DNA of 64,000 nt from Mixta mediterraneensis. Lineage in GTDB: Bacteria > Pseudomonadota > Gammaproteobacteria > Enterobacterales > Enterobacteriaceae. A program made the translations under genes and the position numbers. Positions within the stretch are counted from its first letter, which is position 1. Each line of letters begins with the position of its first letter. Positions 41,535-50,718 of this stretch are shown here, one piece after another. The stretch lies in assembly GCF_014946725.1 (NCBI RefSeq), contig NZ_JACFXY010000007.1, positions 1 through 64,000 of the forward strand, written 5' to 3'. Under the pieces are notes generated by a model. It did not search any database. It was given only the letters and a program-made list of their open reading frames with translations, and was not told the origin of the DNA.

Positions 41535-41626
41535 TTGATATACCATCATTTGATGGTATAATGAATTTGTTGGTTGGGAATGGTTCCCTGCCAGATTCCA
41601 GAAGCCCACACGGGCGGGAGCTAAAA
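41535..41626 (+). promoter_or_regulatory. Promoter-operator with two-hairpin leader (copy 1)
   Basis: -35 TTGATA (41535-41540), spacer 16 bp filled exactly by the palindrome TACCATCA-TT-TGATGGTA (41541-41558, overlapping -10 TATAAT at 41557-41562). The transcript leader has hairpins GGGAA-TGG-TTCCC (41576-41588) and GCCC-ACAC-GGGC (41604-41615), then GGGAG and the ATG at 41627. The same unit recurs at 44535. Confidence 0.75.
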
Positions 41627-42142
41627 ATGAATATTCAGGAAGCATTAAACGTTTTTGGTTTGTCAGGTGAATTAACGGAGAAGGATATCAAAGCTGCATA
41701 TAAAAAAGCGGCTTTGAAATATCATCCAGATCGTAATCCATTAGGTGCTGAACTGATGAAGGCTGTAAATGCAGCTTTTGATTTTCTGATGGCAAATATT
41801 GATAAAATCAACTCGTTTCAAAGTACTGACGAAAACGCACACTATAACTACGGTGAAGACATGGAAAACGTGTTAAACGCACTCACCGGACTAGATGGGT
41901 TAGTTTATGAAGTAATAGGCAACTGGATCTGGATTAGTGGAAATACTCGTGAACATAAAGAAACGTTAAAAGAGATCGGTTGCAAATGGGCCGCGAAGAA
42001 AAAACAGTGGTTTTACCGTCCTGAAGAACATAAAAGCCGTTGGAACCGTAAAGAGCACAGTCTTGATGAAATCCGCGAGATGTATGGCACAGCCGGAAAG
42101 CGTAAAGCGTCTGGCAGACAAAGGGTAGAAAACAGAGCATAG
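41627..42142 (+). CDS. Small J-domain protein
   Basis: 171 residues from the ATG of MNIQEALNVFGLSG. N-terminal J-domain with HPD at 33-35 (KYHPDRNP) and flanking helices, which stimulates Hsp70 (DnaK). The C-terminal half (VIGNWIWISGNTREHKETLKEIGCKWAAKKKQWFYRPEEHK) is a small basic domain seen with J-domains in mobile elements. Expressed from the conserved promoter-leader and closed by a terminator, so a single-gene unit. A start at 41561 would lie inside the leader and is rejected. Confidence 0.75.
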   Translation: MNIQEALNVFGLSGELTEKDIKAAYKKAALKYHPDRNPLGAELMKAVNAAFDFLMANIDKINSFQSTDENAHYNYGEDMENVLNALTGLDGLVYEVIGNWIWISGNTREHKETLKEIGCKWAAKKKQWFYRPEEHKSRWNRKEHSLDEIREMYGTAGKRKASGRQRVENRA

Positions 42143-42149
42143 TTGAAGC

Positions 42150-42173
42150 GGGGGCGAAAGCCCCCATTATTTT
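42150..42173 (+). terminator. Rho-independent terminator of the J-domain gene
   Basis: GGGGGC-GAAA-GCCCCC (42150-42165) followed by ATTATTTT. Confidence 0.85.
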
Positions 42174-42234
42174 AATGGTGTGAACCGCCCCGGGAATCCT
42201 GGAGACTAAACTCCCTGAGAGAGAGGTAAACAGG

Positions 42235-42561
42235 ATGACTAAAAATACACGTTTTTCCCCCGAGATACGGCAGCGCGCCGTCCGCATGGTTCTGGAATGC
42301 CAGGACGGATATGACTCACAGTGGGCAGCCCTGAGTTCCATCGCCCCTAAAATCGGCTGCACGCCGGAGACCCTGCGTATCTGGCTGCGTCAGTATGAAC
42401 GTGATGCCGGTGGCGGTGATGGTGGTCTCTCCACCACTGAGCGCCAGCGCCTGAAAGAGCTGGAGCGTGAGAACCGCGAGCTGCGGCGCAGCAATGATAT
42501 CCTGCGGCAGGCCTCAGCTTATTTTGCGAAGGCGGAGTTCGACCGCCTCTGGAAAAAATAG
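42235..42561 (+). CDS. IS3-family OrfA
   Basis: 108 residues: helix-turn-helix ([11 protein letters not shown]...[15 protein letters not shown]), then a leucine-zipper-like segment [22 protein letters not shown]. Overlaps the OrfB frame region, where a -1 shift should produce the OrfAB transposase. Confidence 0.9.
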   Translation: MTKNTRFSPEIRQRAVRMVLECQDGYDSQWAALSSIAPKIGCTPETLRIWLRQYERDAGGGDGGLSTTERQRLKELERENRELRRSNDILRQASAYFAKAEFDRLWKK

Positions 42562-42569
42562 CCCTCCTG

Positions 42570-43448
42570 GTGGATACCCTGAGCGATGAATACGGGGTCG
42601 GACCGGTATGCCATGAGCTGGATATCGCCCCGTCGTCATACTACCGCTACCGTGAATATCAGCTGCATCCTGACAGACGTAGCCATCGCGACCAGCGTGA
42701 TGAGAAACTGAAGCAGGAGATACAGCGCGTGTACGACGAAAACTACGGCGTCTATGGTGTTCGCAAGGTCTGGCGCCAGCTGCTACGGGAGGGCTTCAGC
42801 GTGGCCCGATGCACCATCGCGAGGCTGATGAAGTCCATGGGCCTAACCGGCGTACTGCGAGGTAAAAAGGTGCGAACCACCGTCAGCCGTAAGACCCCTG
42901 CCGCGCATGACCGGGTGAACCGTCAGTTCGTGGCTGAACGCCCTGACCAGCTGTGGGTGGCAGACTTCACGTACGCCAGCACCTGGCAGGGCTTCGCATA
43001 CGTAGCGTTCATTATCGACGTGTTCGCCGGTCGCATCGTGGGCTGGCGGGTGTCATCGTCGATGGAGACGACGTTCGTGCTGGATGCGCTGGAGCAGGCG
43101 CTGTGGGCCCGTCGGCCATCAGGAACCATCCATCACAGCGACAAAGGTTCACAGTACGTGTCGCTGGCCTACACACAGCGGTTGCAGGAGGCGGAGCTTC
43201 TGGCTTCAACGGGAAGCACGGGTGACTCTTATGATAACGCGATGGCCGAAAGCATCAACGGCCTGTACAAAGCGGAGGTGATACACAGGCAAAGCTGGAA
43301 AAACCGCGGCGAAGTGGAGCTGGCGACGCTGGCGTGGGTGGACTGGTACAACAATCGCCGGCTGCTGGAAAGGCTGGGGCATATCCCACCGGCAGAAGCC
43401 GAACGGGCATATTATGCTTCCATCGGGAATAAGGATCTGGCAGCCTGA
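42570..43448 (+). CDS. IS3-family transposase OrfB
   Basis: 292 residues (or longer as an OrfAB fusion) with WVADFTYASTWQG, HHSDKGSQYVS and NAMAESINGLYKAE as the DDE signature. Matches copy 1 and the 142-bp end piece at 48692-48833. Probably functional. Confidence 0.93.
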   Translation: MDTLSDEYGVGPVCHELDIAPSSYYRYREYQLHPDRRSHRDQRDEKLKQEIQRVYDENYGVYGVRKVWRQLLREGFSVARCTIARLMKSMGLTGVLRGKKVRTTVSRKTPAAHDRVNRQFVAERPDQLWVADFTYASTWQGFAYVAFIIDVFAGRIVGWRVSSSMETTFVLDALEQALWARRPSGTIHHSDKGSQYVSLAYTQRLQEAELLASTGSTGDSYDNAMAESINGLYKAEVIHRQSWKNRGEVELATLAWVDWYNNRRLLERLGHIPPAEAERAYYASIGNKDLAA

Positions 43449-43498
43449 GTTCCCAACTAAAATACTCTCCCGGAAAACCGGGGCGGTTCAGTGAGTAT

Positions 43499-44041
43499 AT
43501 GAAATCATTTTTTGTTCGCTACCAGCCTATTTTTGAAATCGTTTGTCGAATCCTTGGGAACGGCTGGCGTGTAAATCTGCTCGATGATTGCCAGTACAGG
43601 ATAAAGCTAACCTCGCCTCAGTATAAAAATTTCTCTATACATATTCGAATGGAGAAAGGAAGGTTAGTTATCATCGGAAGCGTAGATAGTCGAAGCTGGC
43701 GAGGCCCTTACCATACTTGCACTGTATCGCCAGAACGTAACCCTGTAGAAATCGCCGTCGATATTGAAAAGAAAATCCTGACGGATGCTTTAGAAAATGT
43801 AGATATTGCGCGTGAATATGAACAACAGTTACAGCGAAAACGCGATCAAATTCAGATCCTGAAAGGGATGCTATCTCGTTTAATGCATCTTGATAGCTGG
43901 CATGGGACATTGACCGGTTTTAAAGTTGAGAATGGGTTGGATGGTAACGTATCAGAACGGGGCGACGGATATGAAATGATAATTCGTGGCCTGAGTGTGG
44001 ATCAGCTCATAAAGGTAGCGGGGTTTATTAAACAGTTATGA
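43499..44041 (+). CDS. Unknown protein (180 residues)
   Basis: No signal peptide or membrane span. Features: N-terminal WRVNLLDDCQYRIKL, a possible nucleotide- or metal-free beta region, and a charged helix (about 92-125, IAREYEQQLQRKRDQIQILK). Starts 9 bp after the IS3 end, so its original promoter lies beyond the IS, next to the J-domain gene. Followed by two more small genes in tight order. Family not recognised. Confidence 0.5.
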   Translation: MKSFFVRYQPIFEIVCRILGNGWRVNLLDDCQYRIKLTSPQYKNFSIHIRMEKGRLVIIGSVDSRSWRGPYHTCTVSPERNPVEIAVDIEKKILTDALENVDIAREYEQQLQRKRDQIQILKGMLSRLMHLDSWHGTLTGFKVENGLDGNVSERGDGYEMIIRGLSVDQLIKVAGFIKQL

Positions 44042-44050
44042 GGCAAAAAA

Positions 44051-44320
44051 ATGAATAAAATCCTGAGCGAGAGAAAAAACAAAGGTAATGTAACATACAG
44101 GATTGTTGTGTCTGAAGATGCAACACGGTTGTTTATTGAACTTGAAAAGCTGATGAAGGTACGCTCAAAAGAAGCCGATAAAAAAACAACGAAAAAGGTT
44201 GTTTTTAAGAAATATTTTTATCATGAAGAATTCAGTAACGTTAAAGATGAAATTGAAGACCCAATTTTATTGGAATTCTATACAGATACTATTTTGAAGG
44301 TACAAAATCATGATTTTTAA
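44051..44320 (+). CDS. Unknown small basic protein (89 residues)
   Basis: A Lys/Glu-rich protein (MNKILSERKNKGNVTYRIVVSEDATRLFIELEKLMKV...). Ribosome-site-like GAGG precedes it (44040-44043, the same bases as the stop of the previous gene). It overlaps the next gene by 11 bp, so it is probably co-transcribed and perhaps a toxin-like partner, but nothing identifies it. Confidence 0.45.
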   Translation: MNKILSERKNKGNVTYRIVVSEDATRLFIELEKLMKVRSKEADKKTTKKVVFKKYFYHEEFSNVKDEIEDPILLEFYTDTILKVQNHDF

Positions 44321-44528
44321 GCCTACACCTGAAGAGGTGAAACAAGCTCGTATCAAGGCTGGCTTTACGCAACAGGAGGCCGCAAAACGGTTTGGTTTTA
44401 CGTTATCAGCCTGGCAAGCTAAAGAAACATCTGGGAAAACGTCTAGAGGTTTGGCTGCTGGGACTTACGAATTGTTATTGTTGCTTGCTGATGAACATCC
44501 TGATTATAAATTAATTAAGCGGGGGTAA
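44310..44528 (+). CDS. XRE-like small DNA-binding protein
   Basis: 72 residues with a helix-turn-helix of the MqsA/HigA type: EEVKQARIKAGFTQQEAAKRFGFTLSAWQAKETSG. Overlaps the preceding 89-residue gene by 11 bp, an arrangement like a toxin-antitoxin pair. The next promoter-operator begins 7 bp after its stop, so it may bind that palindrome; this is an inference. Confidence 0.6.
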   Translation: MIFKPTPEEVKQARIKAGFTQQEAAKRFGFTLSAWQAKETSGKTSRGLAAGTYELLLLLADEHPDYKLIKRG

Positions 44529-44534
44529 ATTATA

Positions 44535-44625
44535 TTGCCATACCATCATTTGATGGTATAATGAATCTGTTGGTCGGGAATGGTTCCCTGTCTTATCCAG
44601 TAGCCCAAACGGGCGGGAGATTTAA
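44535..44625 (+). promoter_or_regulatory. Promoter-operator with two-hairpin leader (copy 2)
   Basis: -35 TTGCCA (44535-44540), the same palindrome TACCATCA-TT-TGATGGTA (44541-44558), -10 TATAAT (44557-44562), hairpins GGGAA-TGG-TTCCC (44576-44588) and GCCC-AAAC-GGGC (44603-44614), GGGAG, ATG at 44626. Spacing is identical to copy 1 up to the first hairpin; stems are conserved while loop and linker bases vary. Confidence 0.75.
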
Positions 44626-44718
44626 ATGAATGTATTAGTTTTTAAAAATGGCAATGTTTCAATTGGCGATGTATTTGCATCATCATGGGGTTATGAGCAA
44701 ACTAACGTTAACTTCTAT
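44626..44718 (+). pseudogene. 5' stub of a gene behind the second leader
   Basis: About 31 codons (MNVLVFKNGNVSIGDVFASSW...) after the conserved leader, cut by the IS6-family element at 44719. Too short to assign. Confidence 0.5.
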
Positions 44719-45530
44719 GGTTCTGTCGCATTAAGGCGGCGTCGGGTAACATGCTGTTTTTTTTTAATGATGTTGCCTGCTCATGCCTCTGATACGAAAA
44801 GCCTTCAAACGCCTGCACTATCCCCTCGATGTTATTGCTCAATGCGTTCGCTGGTATCTGGCTTATGCCCTTAGCCTGCGCAATCTCGAAGAAATGATGG
44901 TCGAGCGCGGCATTATTGTTGACCATTCGACGCTTCACCGCTGGGTTATCCGTCTGGTGCCGTTGCTGGATAAGGCGTTTCGTCGGCATAAGCGCACCGT
45001 GGGTCGGCGGTGGCGCATGGACGAAACCTACATCAAAATCAAAGGCCAGTGGAAATATCTGTACCGCGCGGTAGATACTGCAGGTCAAACCGTCGACTTC
45101 CTGCTGACCGCCAGACGCGACGCTGCCGCTGCGTTGCGTTTCTTTCGCAAGGCCATTCGTCATCATGGCGAACCCGAGGTAGTGACTATCGATAAAAGTG
45201 GCGCCAACACGGCCGCCCTGACCACACTTAACGCCAACAAACCAGAAGAAGAAAGGATGACCATCAGGCAGAGCAAGTACCTGAACAACCTGGTTGAGCA
45301 GGATCACCGGAATATCAAACGACGAATACGGCCGATGCTGGGATTCAAGTCGTTCCGCCGGGCGCAGACGTTGTTAGCAGGCATCGAGTTGTTACAGATG
45401 ATACGCAAAGGACAACTTCAGCATCCCGCCGGCGACAGATTGTCACCAGCGGAACAATTTTATTTGTTGGCTGCCTAAAATATCGGCAGCACAACGTTTG
45501 CTGACTCTGCTCTGTTAATGCGACAGAACC
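44719..45530 (+). mobile_element. IS6-family element, copy A
   Basis: 812 bp with ends GGTTCTGTCGCATTAA, flanks ACTTCTAT and GTGAAATG (no 8-bp duplication). Encodes one transposase identical to copy B (47880-48691). Copies A and B are inverted and enclose 45531-47879. Confidence 0.93.
44783..45478 (+). CDS. IS6-family transposase (copy A)
   Basis: 231 residues: [20 protein letters not shown] (first Asp), [18 protein letters not shown] (second Asp) and [23 protein letters not shown] (Glu), with a zinc-finger-less N-terminal HTH ([21 protein letters not shown]). Size and motifs are those of IS26-type transposases. Confidence 0.95.
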   Translation: MPLIRKAFKRLHYPLDVIAQCVRWYLAYALSLRNLEEMMVERGIIVDHSTLHRWVIRLVPLLDKAFRRHKRTVGRRWRMDETYIKIKGQWKYLYRAVDTAGQTVDFLLTARRDAAAALRFFRKAIRHHGEPEVVTIDKSGANTAALTTLNANKPEEERMTIRQSKYLNNLVEQDHRNIKRRIRPMLGFKSFRRAQTLLAGIELLQMIRKGQLQHPAGDRLSPAEQFYLLAA

Positions 45531-45820
45531 GTGAAATGAGGTTCAAAGCGAAGCCCAAACCAGTGCAGGATCGCAAAGTTGGCTTTATTGATGCTGTGCA
45601 TGTCTCCGGTAATGGCTGTGGGTTTCACTTCTGAGGTGTTACGGTACCAGATATCAAAGACATGATGGCCTTCATACTCGTTTGTGCCTATCAGATAACC
45701 GTTGATCGGGATGTGGTTACACAGCAGCTTCGCTCCCATTAGGCCAAAGTGGAGGCGAAGTACCTCGAGAAGCCATGTCCGGTGTTTCACGCGATAGTGT
45801 CCATTAAAAATGATGGACAC
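45531..45820 (-). pseudogene. tnpA: Tn3-family transposase, internal fragment
   Basis: About 96 residues with GTNEYEGHHVFDIWYRNTSEVKPTAITGDMHSINKANFAILHWFGLRFEP, a conserved internal region of Tn3-type TnpA. Cut on one side by the IS6-family copy A. The remaining DNA up to 45998 holds no further tnpA. Confidence 0.85.
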
Positions 45821-45947
45821 TATTTTCCCGAAACCGGAGCCTGCTGCACAGACGGTCTAAATGTGACGCTTACTCCCAATGCTGGCGGTGACTCTCATCA
45901 AACGCTCGTTTATTGAGCCTGAAATACGGTTATATAAATAAGCATAG

Positions 45948-45998
45948 TTATAACTTTCAGGCTTATTGCCAAAAGTTAAGGAATCCTTGCGGTCACCC
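45948..45998 (-). repeat. Transposon terminal repeat, related to the 34.6 kb element
   Basis: Minus strand begins GGGTGACCGCAAGGATTCCT and continues like the ends at 34631/40436 with several differences. Oriented so its transposon lay on the 45531-45998 side, with the tnpA fragment. It marks insertion next to, or into, the effector gene. Confidence 0.8.
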
Positions 45999-47582
45999 AA
46001 TCCGTACTGTTGTGAGAACTGGTTCACCGTGGCCGCCATCTGCGTATACTTCGGATTGCGCATGGCTATACACAAAAGGTGTGTAACCCGCCCCTAGAAT
46101 TCCCCCAACGACCATACTATTAAGTATGCCCTGAACGGGGGCGGCATAAGCTCCTGAAAATGAGGCGCTAAATAAGGATGCGCGACTTGCTAATGTATTG
46201 CATACCTGATCTAAGGCGGTTTTCCGGGTTATTTCATCTTTCGGTCGAAAATCAATACCAATTTTAAGTTCAGGATTATGGGATACATAGGCATTAGCAC
46301 TACGACTCGTTAATTCATCCAGTGTTTCACCGCCAATATTAACCAGTGCCCGACTAACAATATTCGCAGCTAATTTCCCCATAGCAGGCTCAAGAGCATC
46401 AGAAAGCATGTCCATTCCTTGATCAACCGCAATCTGATTTCCCGCATAGACAGCGGCGGAGAACGCGGTTGCCTTTATATTCAGGGGGCCTTCATTATTG
46501 TCCTGTAACTGTAAAAAATACTGAGAGAATTCTCGTAAGGGTACATAGACAAATACCGCCGCGATCAACGCATTTGCCGCGACGGCAAGTCCACCGGTCG
46601 CTGCTAATGCCGTTCCTGTTCCTACAACTAGGGCGATATTGGCGAGTCGCGAACGCAGAGTCTCTGGCGTTTGTGTTCCTTCTTTAATATCTCGTGCTAT
46701 TGCTGCCAACTGTAAAACAGCAGGCATTGCAATGCTCACCCCCGCTAAACTCACTTGCGCAGCCTGAGGAAGCGTTTCGAACAAGGCAGGAAGCGCAGCT
46801 CTCCTTACATATTCACGTGCAGCGGTGGGCATACCGACAGAAACAGCATTACGCGTAAGTATTGCTCCGGTATTTTTGACATGACGTTGAAAGAATGCCT
46901 GCCAGGACTCCGAAGCTTCACTATGGGCAGCCGTATTTAATACTGACTCTGGTATCTCAATAGTGGTGTGTGGTGAATCACTGCTCTGGGAGGGTACTAC
47001 TTGTCGACATGGTGTATCTGAGCTTTCCGCATTTTGTTGACGGAGGTCAGTGGGTGAACGAGGCAGATTTTTGTTTTCCTCTTTAGCATAAATATCGATG
47101 ACGAATACCGTCTCTTTTCCTTCCGGAGCACAATAAGTGCCGTTTGATGTTCTAGGTTGCTGCATCATCTTATACAGCAACCCGTTGGCATCATGGGTCA
47201 TGGTTTGGTGCCCCTGACATTTCACGGTATATTTTCCTGCATCATCGAGAGTGACTGACAGTATCTCCCGGCTGTTTTCGTCCAGGATACTGAAGTGATT
47301 ATCCCCGTGTCGGCCGGACTGAATGTTCTCCGCGAATCCGGAATATGCGAGCCTCCTGAGCTGTTCAAATCGGTTGACCACATCCTCCCGCGTCGTTCCG
47401 GTCGGTGGGTGACAAATCGTCCGGATACACTCCAGTGCTTCAGATTTATGCGTCGTGCAGAAAAACTCCTTAATTTTTTCCCATACGCTCATCTCAGACG
47501 GTGTATCAGAGCGGGCTATGTGGTTAATTCGGCTGTCGCTGATTGTGGCAGGAAAACATCTGTTTCCAACATGAAAGGGCAT
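45999..47582 (-). CDS. Type III effector with SPI-2-type translocation domain
   Basis: About 527 residues, ending in a TGA supplied by the transposon repeat, so the original C-terminus may be lost. Residues 1-~130 match the N-terminal module shared by SspH1/SspH2, SseI and relatives, including W34-E-K-I-x-x-F40-F41 (WEKIKEFF) and [29 protein letters not shown]. This directs SPI-2 secretion. Residues ~165-220 are Ser/Pro-rich; from ~225 on are several hydrophobic helices ([21 protein letters not shown]..). The latter half matches nothing I recognise. Bracketed by inverted IS6 copies. Confidence 0.8.
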
Positions 47583-47692
47583 AATACAAACTCTCTCTGC
47601 AAATTTACAATAACGCCTGTCAGGTGGTATCAGCGACTGGCGCTGGCGGTTGATGATATAATCTTTGACTTCTCCCCTATTTCACAATACGG

Positions 47693-47879
47693 TGTGAATC
47701 GCCACAGGTTTAACAGACATCTCAGAGTCATTTAAAATGGCTTAAAGAGAGGTGCACATGAGCAGTAAGCGTTATCCTGAAGAGTTTAAAATTGAAGCAG
47801 TCAAACAGGTTGTTGATCGTGGCCATTCTGTTTCCAGTGTCGCAAAACGTCTCGATATCACTACCCACAGTCTTTAGGT
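47693..47879 (+). mobile_element. IS3-family element, 5' fragment with OrfA start
   Basis: From TGTGAATCGCCACAGG (47693), encoding from the ATG at 47758 SSKRYPEEFKIEAVKQVVDRGHSVSSVAKRLDITTHSL, the start of an IS3-type OrfA. Truncated by IS6 copy B. A different IS3 member from the 1,310-bp element. Confidence 0.75.
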
Positions 47880-48691
47880 GGTTCTGTCGCATTAACAGAG
47901 CAGAGTCAGCAAACGTTGTGCTGCCGATATTTTAGGCAGCCAACAAATAAAATTGTTCCGCTGGTGACAATCTGTCGCCGGCGGGATGCTGAAGTTGTCC
48001 TTTGCGTATCATCTGTAACAACTCGATGCCTGCTAACAACGTCTGCGCCCGGCGGAACGACTTGAATCCCAGCATCGGCCGTATTCGTCGTTTGATATTC
48101 CGGTGATCCTGCTCAACCAGGTTGTTCAGGTACTTGCTCTGCCTGATGGTCATCCTTTCTTCTTCTGGTTTGTTGGCGTTAAGTGTGGTCAGGGCGGCCG
48201 TGTTGGCGCCACTTTTATCGATAGTCACTACCTCGGGTTCGCCATGATGACGAATGGCCTTGCGAAAGAAACGCAACGCAGCGGCAGCGTCGCGTCTGGC
48301 GGTCAGCAGGAAGTCGACGGTTTGACCTGCAGTATCTACCGCGCGGTACAGATATTTCCACTGGCCTTTGATTTTGATGTAGGTTTCGTCCATGCGCCAC
48401 CGCCGACCCACGGTGCGCTTATGCCGACGAAACGCCTTATCCAGCAACGGCACCAGACGGATAACCCAGCGGTGAAGCGTCGAATGGTCAACAATAATGC
48501 CGCGCTCGACCATCATTTCTTCGAGATTGCGCAGGCTAAGGGCATAAGCCAGATACCAGCGAACGCATTGAGCAATAACATCGAGGGGATAGTGCAGGCG
48601 TTTGAAGGCTTTTCGTATCAGAGGCATGAGCAGGCAACATCATTAAAAAAAAACAGCATGTTACCCGACGCCGCCTTAATGCGACAGAACC
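47880..48691 (-). mobile_element. IS6-family element, copy B (inverted)
   Basis: 812 bp, inverted relative to copy A, flanks CTTTAGGT and CAACAATC (no duplication). Its transposase is identical to that of copy A. It cuts an IS3-type OrfA on the left and an IS3 end on the right. Confidence 0.93.
47932..48627 (-). CDS. IS6-family transposase (copy B)
   Basis: 231 residues identical to the protein at 44783-45478, with the same DDE residues. Complete and probably active. Confidence 0.95.
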   Translation of the reverse strand: MPLIRKAFKRLHYPLDVIAQCVRWYLAYALSLRNLEEMMVERGIIVDHSTLHRWVIRLVPLLDKAFRRHKRTVGRRWRMDETYIKIKGQWKYLYRAVDTAGQTVDFLLTARRDAAAALRFFRKAIRHHGEPEVVTIDKSGANTAALTTLNANKPEEERMTIRQSKYLNNLVEQDHRNIKRRIRPMLGFKSFRRAQTLLAGIELLQMIRKGQLQHPAGDRLSPAEQFYLLAA

Positions 48692-48833
48692 CAACAATCG
48701 CCGGCTGCTGGAAAGGCTGGGGCATATCCCACCGGCAGAAGCCGAACGGGCATATTATGCTTCCATCGGGAATAAGGATCTGGCAGCCTGAGTTCCCAAC
48801 TAAAATACTCTCCCGGAAAACCGGGGCGGTTCA
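48692..48833 (+). mobile_element. IS3-family (1,310-bp type) end fragment
   Basis: The last 142 bp of the element seen complete at 42181-43490, with the end of OrfB ([22 protein letters not shown]) and terminal repeat. Cut by IS6 copy B; abuts an IS1 fragment. Confidence 0.9.
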
Positions 48834-49152
48834 GAGGACGGTTGTGGCACACGTCTTCGGTGAACGCACTCTGGCCACACTGGAGCGTCTTCTGAGCCTG
48901 CTGTCGGCCTTTGAGGTCGTGGTATGGATGACGGATGGCTGGCCGCTGTATGAATCACGCCTGAAGGGAAAGCTGCACGTTATCAGCAAGCGTTACACTC
49001 AGCGCATTGAGCGACATAACCTGAATCTGAGACAACATCTGGCAAGGCTGGGACGGAAGTCACTGTCGTTCTCAAAATCGGTGGAGCTGCATGACAAGGT
49101 CATCGGACATTATCTGAACATAAAACACTATCAGTAAGTTGGAGTCATTACC
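48834..49152 (+). mobile_element. IS1 fragment (InsB end)
   Basis: Codes for the last ~100 residues of InsB ([50 protein letters not shown]), the IS1 DDE catalytic part, and ends TTGGAGTCATTACC, the IS1 terminal repeat. It adjoins a metabolic gene fragment at 49153. Confidence 0.92.
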
Positions 49153-49933
49153 CAAAAAAGGCGGGGCTAAATTAGTTGCAGTGGATCTTGCCACCAACAA
49201 GATTGTCAAAACGTTAGTCTTCCCTTCGAATGTGATGCTGCCAAGCACCTACGTAAATGATATGCGCTTCGATTTCCGCATCGGCAAGGAAGGTACCGTT
49301 TACGTCACTGACTCATCGGTTTCCGGTCCTGGAGCCATCATCGTAATGGACATCGCCACCGGGAAGGCCGTACGTCGCTTAAGCGGAGCAAAATCAACAA
49401 CACCTGATCCTGATTTCATTCCAGTAGTAGAAGGAAAACAGGCGCTGCTGACCAAAGGTGCAGACGGAAAACTTAAGTCGCTGGGCATAGCCTCTGACGG
49501 TATCGCTCTGTCGGCTGATGGTAAAACTCTTTACTTCTGTCCATTATCCATCCGCCACCTATATTCAGTATCAACAGACTTACTTCGTGACGAGAACGTC
49601 ACCGATGAACAACTCGCCGCAGCTGTGAAAGATCTTGGTGAAAAAGGTGCTTCCGATGGTCTGGAAGCTGATGCCAGCGGTGCCGTGTATGCGAGCGATT
49701 ATGAACACAACGGCATCCGTAAGCGCATGGCTGACGGCAGCTGGCAGACCATTGTCCACGATCCACGAGTTCTGTGGCCGGATACACTGTCGATTGGTCC
49801 TGACGACTATCTTTACTTCACAGCTAACCAGGTTCAACGCCAGCCAGGTTTCAATAATGGTAAAGATATACGCGAGAAACCTTATAGTTTGATGCGTGTT
49901 AAAATCGATGCAGCGCCAGCTCCGACTCATTGA
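49153..49933 (+). pseudogene. Major royal jelly/Yellow-like protein, 5' truncated
   Basis: About 260 residues of a beta-propeller of the MRJP family: GGAKLVAVDLATNKIVKTLVFP, GTVYVTDSSVSGPGAIIVMDIATGKAVRRL, LSADGKTLYFCPLSIRHLYSV, LEADASGAVYASDYEHNGI. The signal peptide and first strands are missing because IS1 abuts. Bacterial members are usually secreted and of unknown substrate. Followed closely by a VOC gene (50026). Confidence 0.75.
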
Positions 49934-50025
49934 TAAGACAATATTTTACTCTTTCCAGACGTAATAATTGTGAAGCATCAAGTCTCGATTCTTCACATCA
50001 ATCCAATGAAACTAAGGGGTTGGTA

Positions 50026-50448
50026 ATGAAATACCTGCACACGATGGTACGCGTTAAAGATCTTGAGAAAACTAAGCACTTTTTTGGTCTGCTGGGTCTT
50101 GAGGAGATTCAACGAATAGATAACGAAAAAGGCCGGTTTACGCTGCTTTATATGGCTGCGCCAGGCCAGCATGAGGCATCAGTCGAACTGACGTGGAACT
50201 GGGACGGGGATGAAGGTTTACCTTCAGACAGTAGACATTTCGGGCATCTCGCCTACGAATGCGAAGACATCTATGCTCTTTGTTCACATCTTGCAGCGAA
50301 TGGCGTTGTAATTAATCGACCTCCACGGGACGGTTACATGGCTTTTGTACGCAGTCCTGACAATATATCCATTGAACTGCTTCAAAAAGGTGAACCACTG
50401 GAAGCCTGCGAGCCCTGGATATCTATGAAAAATGAAGGGCACTGGTAA
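50026..50448 (+). CDS. Glyoxalase/VOC-family protein
   Basis: 140 residues from the ATG after AAGGGG. Vicinal-oxygen-chelate fold with His (MKYLHTMVRVKDLEKTKHFF), Glu/His pattern (RHFGHLAYECEDI) and final Glu (DNISIELLQKG), like lactoylglutathione lyase GloA. Actual substrate unknown. The frame upstream to 49930 has no better start. Confidence 0.75.
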   Translation: MKYLHTMVRVKDLEKTKHFFGLLGLEEIQRIDNEKGRFTLLYMAAPGQHEASVELTWNWDGDEGLPSDSRHFGHLAYECEDIYALCSHLAANGVVINRPPRDGYMAFVRSPDNISIELLQKGEPLEACEPWISMKNEGHW

Positions 50449-50718
50449 TTATATCTGTATCAGTATTAAAGTTCGCCGTACCGAGGGCGATGATCTTGCA
50501 GACATACATCAATGATTGAAATGTGAAGACTCAAAGCATTCAGCGTAGTGCTTCGCGATAATAATCAATCCGCTACGCAACATACTTTCCGAATATGTAG
50601 CGTAGCTGCTCCCCGTTGCTCCACACTGAATTTGTTATCAATGTCCGTTGATCGCTCATCGCGGACGCATAGCCCGCTATGACCAGTTTAGTGTTAGAAA
50701 CAGCTTCATCTGAAGAAA

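Larger units (their letters stand above)
42181..43490 (+). mobile_element. IS3-family element, copy 2 (intact)
   Basis: 1,310 bp, ends TGAACCGCCCCGGGAATC and (inverted) TGAACCGCCCCGGTTTTC, with a 3-bp duplication GTG on both sides. Contains OrfA and OrfB in the usual -1 arrangement. Inserted just after the J-domain terminator. Confidence 0.93.

Noticed and set aside
45797..45822. Palindrome TAGTGTCCAT...ATGGACACTA as a possible operator
   Set aside because: It lies between a tnpA fragment and a transposon end with no gene to control; more likely a transposon-end scar.
49930..50025. Longer N-terminus for the VOC protein
   Set aside because: The in-frame extension has no ribosome site, whereas AAGGGG precedes the ATG at 50026 and the family begins there.
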